A stretch of DNA of 64,000 nucleotides from assembly GCF_039596395.1 (NCBI RefSeq), contig NZ_JBCNJT010000004.1, positions 344,088 through 408,087 of the forward strand. Direction: 5' to 3'. Positions 62,498 to 64,000 of the stretch are shown here, piece by piece. Origin of the DNA: Fluviicola sp. GTDB taxonomy: Bacteria > Bacteroidota > Bacteroidia > Flavobacteriales_D > Crocinitomicaceae. Within the stretch, counting starts at the first letter, position 1, and each line of letters opens with the position of its first letter. The position numbers were made by a program, and so were the translations under genes. The notes beneath the pieces were generated by a model. It saw only the letters and a program-made list of their open reading frames with translations. It searched no databases and was not told where the DNA came from.

Positions 62498-63061
62498 TTG
62501 TTTAAGAAGAAAACACAACCTGTAATTAACGAAGCCCAGCAAATTGAGCTTGCTCAAAAAGACCATCGTCATTTTGGTCCGCTGTATGAGCGTTATTTCG
62601 AGCAGATCTTCCGGTTTATTTTTAAACGGCTCGGAGGAAATGAAGAAGTAGCCGGTGATTTGGTACAGCAATGTTTCATAAAAGCCATGGCCAATATCGG
62701 TAAATACGAAGATCGCGGACTTCCGTTCAGTGCCTGGCTTTACCGGATCGCTCAAAACGAGGTCAATATGTTTTTCCGCTCGGAAAAGAAAAACTATTCT
62801 GTTGAAATCAGCGACCGACAACTCTATTCCATCCTGGAAGAAAGTGGTGAAACAGGAGTTCAACAGGCAGATTTGGATCAACTGATCGAAATAATCAATA
62901 ACTTAGATGAAACTCAGGCAGATTTAATCGAATTGCGATTCTTCCAGGAGCTTAGTTTCAAAGAAATTGCCGACATCTATCAAATTAGTGAAGCAAACGC
63001 TAAAATGAGAATATACCGCTTACTGGAAAAGATCAATACAAATTGGAAACGCGAATCATGA
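62498..63061 (+). CDS. RNA polymerase sigma factor, ECF type
   Basis: The 187-residue sigma-70-family protein has region 2 (about 25-95: FGPLYERYFEQIFRFIFKRLGG, DLVQQCFIKAMANI, FSAWLYRIAQNEV) and region 4 (about 125-180: LIELRFFQELSFKEIADIYQIS, AKMRIYRLLEKI). The start is TTG at 62498, as no ATG is in place. It directs transcription of a separate regulon, often envelope related. Its stop overlaps the start of a 68-residue membrane protein (ATGA), a possible anti-sigma partner. Confidence 0.93.
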   Translation: MFKKKTQPVINEAQQIELAQKDHRHFGPLYERYFEQIFRFIFKRLGGNEEVAGDLVQQCFIKAMANIGKYEDRGLPFSAWLYRIAQNEVNMFFRSEKKNYSVEISDRQLYSILEESGETGVQQADLDQLIEIINNLDETQADLIELRFFQELSFKEIADIYQISEANAKMRIYRLLEKINTNWKRES

Positions 63062-63264
63062 GAAAATTTCAAAGAATATCGAACGAAAAATCACCCGAAC
63101 CTACCAAGGAACAACTGGTACGTTACAAGGATTTTGCCTCGCTTTCTCATAAATATGAGCGTTTGGCAAAACGTCCTAAGCGGCCATTGTATAAAGATCC
63201 GAAACTCTTTTTACTGCTTCTGATCATCGGACTGATGTTCTTATTGGTATTTCTGGAATCCTAG
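63058..63264 (+). CDS. Small membrane protein, possible partner of the sigma factor
   Basis: From the ATG at 63058 the 68 residues hold a basic, charged N-terminal region (RKFQRISNEKSPEPTKEQL to RPKRPLYKD) and one C-terminal membrane helix (LFLLLLIIGLMFLLVFL). It has no known anti-sigma domain, but translation coupling with the ECF sigma and a cytoplasmic N-terminal part suggest it could tether or inhibit the sigma. Function unproved. Its end meets the convergent T9SS gene. Confidence 0.65.
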   Translation: MRKFQRISNEKSPEPTKEQLVRYKDFASLSHKYERLAKRPKRPLYKDPKLFLLLLIIGLMFLLVFLES

Positions 63265-64000
63265 AATCCTTCGATATCCAGTTCCCGCATAGCCACAAAG
63301 GATTTCAACACCCGTTCTCCCACACCCGGCACATCTACGTGAATTAAGTACACGCCCGAAGCAACCGGAATTCCCGCTTTATTGGCCAATGTCCAGTCCA
63401 TAAAGGTTAAATCATTGTCTTTTTTGAACTGGTTGACCAGTTTTCCGGACATGGTATAAATCGATATGGTACAAGTTTCCGGCAGGTTCACGATCTTGAT
63501 GCGTTTGTCGACTTTGTTTCTTTCATACTCCGAGAACGCATAGTACGGGTTCGGTACCACATTGATCAGATCCAATGCGGATGCCAATACGTCTCTGCTT
63601 GCTGTCGTTGTCTGAAGATCATCCATTGACCAGGAATACATCGGACGTCCTCCGTTCAATCCTGTTGCAGTGTAATCGGTGTATTGCTTGTTCACACGAA
63701 CTTTCATTCGTACGTCTGTTTCCATGAAATCATGGCCTGTTGCTGTGATCGTGTTGGCAATCCACATCAAGCTGGTGAACAAACGTTTGTAAGCAGTTGT
63801 GTTACCAATCTGGTACTGATCGTAAACCCAGTTATTCACTCCATCGTAGTAAGGACAACCCTCACCGTTGATGTCTACTCCGAATACCCAGATCGGCTGG
63901 TTACCTCCGAATACCGGAAGCCCGTTTCCGTCAACTTGTCGGTCGGATGGGTTCCAAACCATGTCTGCTCCGTTGTCTCCTCCCAAGAATGAGTTCTCTC
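63261..64000 (-). CDS. C-terminal part of a large T9SS-secreted protein (5' end outside the window)
   Basis: The frame is open to the window edge (upstream codons read ENSFLGGDNGAD), so this is only the last 246 codons or so of a longer protein. It contains a FGVDINGEGCPYYDGVNNWVYDQY segment, the stretch VPNPYYAFSEYERNKVDKRIKIVNLPE and a type A T9SS sorting domain (TCTISIYTMSGKLVNQFKKDN, then ASGVYLIHVDVPGVGERVLKSFV). Proteins ending like this in related bacteria are large cell-surface or secreted proteins. Function cannot be judged from the fragment. Confidence 0.8.
   Translation of the reverse strand, partial: ENSFLGGDNGADMVWNPSDRQVDGNGLPVFGGNQPIWVFGVDINGEGCPYYDGVNNWVYDQYQIGNTTAYKRLFTSLMWIANTITATGHDFMETDVRMKVRVNKQYTDYTATGLNGGRPMYSWSMDDLQTTTASRDVLASALDLINVVPNPYYAFSEYERNKVDKRIKIVNLPETCTISIYTMSGKLVNQFKKDNDLTFMDWTLANKAGIPVASGVYLIHVDVPGVGERVLKSFVAMRELDIEGF

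Overview
The window looks like chromosome of a Bacteroidota bacterium, most likely Flavobacteriales (Crocinitomicaceae/Fluviicola-like; the genus is a guess). The grounds are: TAnnTTTG-type -7 promoter boxes with almost no Shine-Dalgarno sequences, type IX secretion C-terminal sorting domains, an ExbB-ExbD-ExbD-TonB cluster, an atpD-atpC pair separate from the other ATP synthase genes, a BamA-Skp-Skp block, DUF2480, DUF2723 and DUF5686-type proteins, and a SulP-carbonic anhydrase pair. I recognise about 60 protein genes and two tRNA genes; no rRNA, CRISPR array or insertion sequence was seen.

Layout. 1-12.5 kb: RNase HI, a CTP-synthase-glutaminase-like protein that has lost its catalytic cysteine, small lipoproteins, an Xaa-Pro aminopeptidase, a LytTR response regulator with its beta-propeller histidine kinase, ThiL, a type IX-secreted sugar dehydrogenase-like protein and a 42-residue zinc ribbon. 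12.86-18.46 kb: an integrated element bounded by 75-bp perfect direct repeats, each containing a complete tRNA-Gln(UUG) gene. It carries a tyrosine recombinase, an XRE regulator, a lipoprotein, several unrecognised small proteins, a 353-residue HTH protein and an HNH-like nuclease. 18.6-25.5 kb: a DUF2723 membrane protein, a polysaccharide deacetylase, DUF2480, an HMA-domain lipoprotein and an esterase. 25.5-30.2 kb: four tandem secreted paralogues with TonB C-terminal domains. 30.3-41.1 kb: a stand-alone PaaZ, the ExbB-ExbD-ExbD-TonB-(70 aa)-PstS-like-TPR cluster and a second TonB. 41.4-50.6 kb: atpD-atpC, uppS-bamA-skp-skp, a DODA-type dioxygenase, murI and a TauE/SafE transporter. 50.6-64 kb: a DUF5686-like barrel protein, a radical SAM protein, kbl, a GT2 enzyme with a secreted N-terminal domain, 5-formyl-THF cyclo-ligase, a SulP-carbonic anhydrase-AlkD-like operon, an ECF sigma factor with a tiny membrane partner, and the C-terminal part of a type IX cargo protein that runs off the window.

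How the genes fit together. Much of the window serves the cell envelope: ExbBD/TonB energisation, outer-membrane protein assembly (BamA, Skp), undecaprenyl phosphate and D-glutamate for peptidoglycan, and surface or secreted proteins. The ECF sigma, the LytTR pair and the XRE regulator are the visible regulators.

Most notable unexplained signals: (1) the tRNA-Gln element, whose left copy is a complete tRNA although integrases usually duplicate only the 3' part; (2) the four-gene tandem of TonB-like proteins that have swapped the inner-membrane anchor for a cleavable signal peptide; (3) at least five genes whose start codon lies exactly 4 nt after a TAnnTTTG box, implying leaderless mRNAs; (4) a class of intergenic inverted arrays built from short words of about 8-9 nt, a different word in different spacers; (5) a family of GTAGGGGCG-type perfect palindromes. 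All functional statements come from reading the sequence without database searches.
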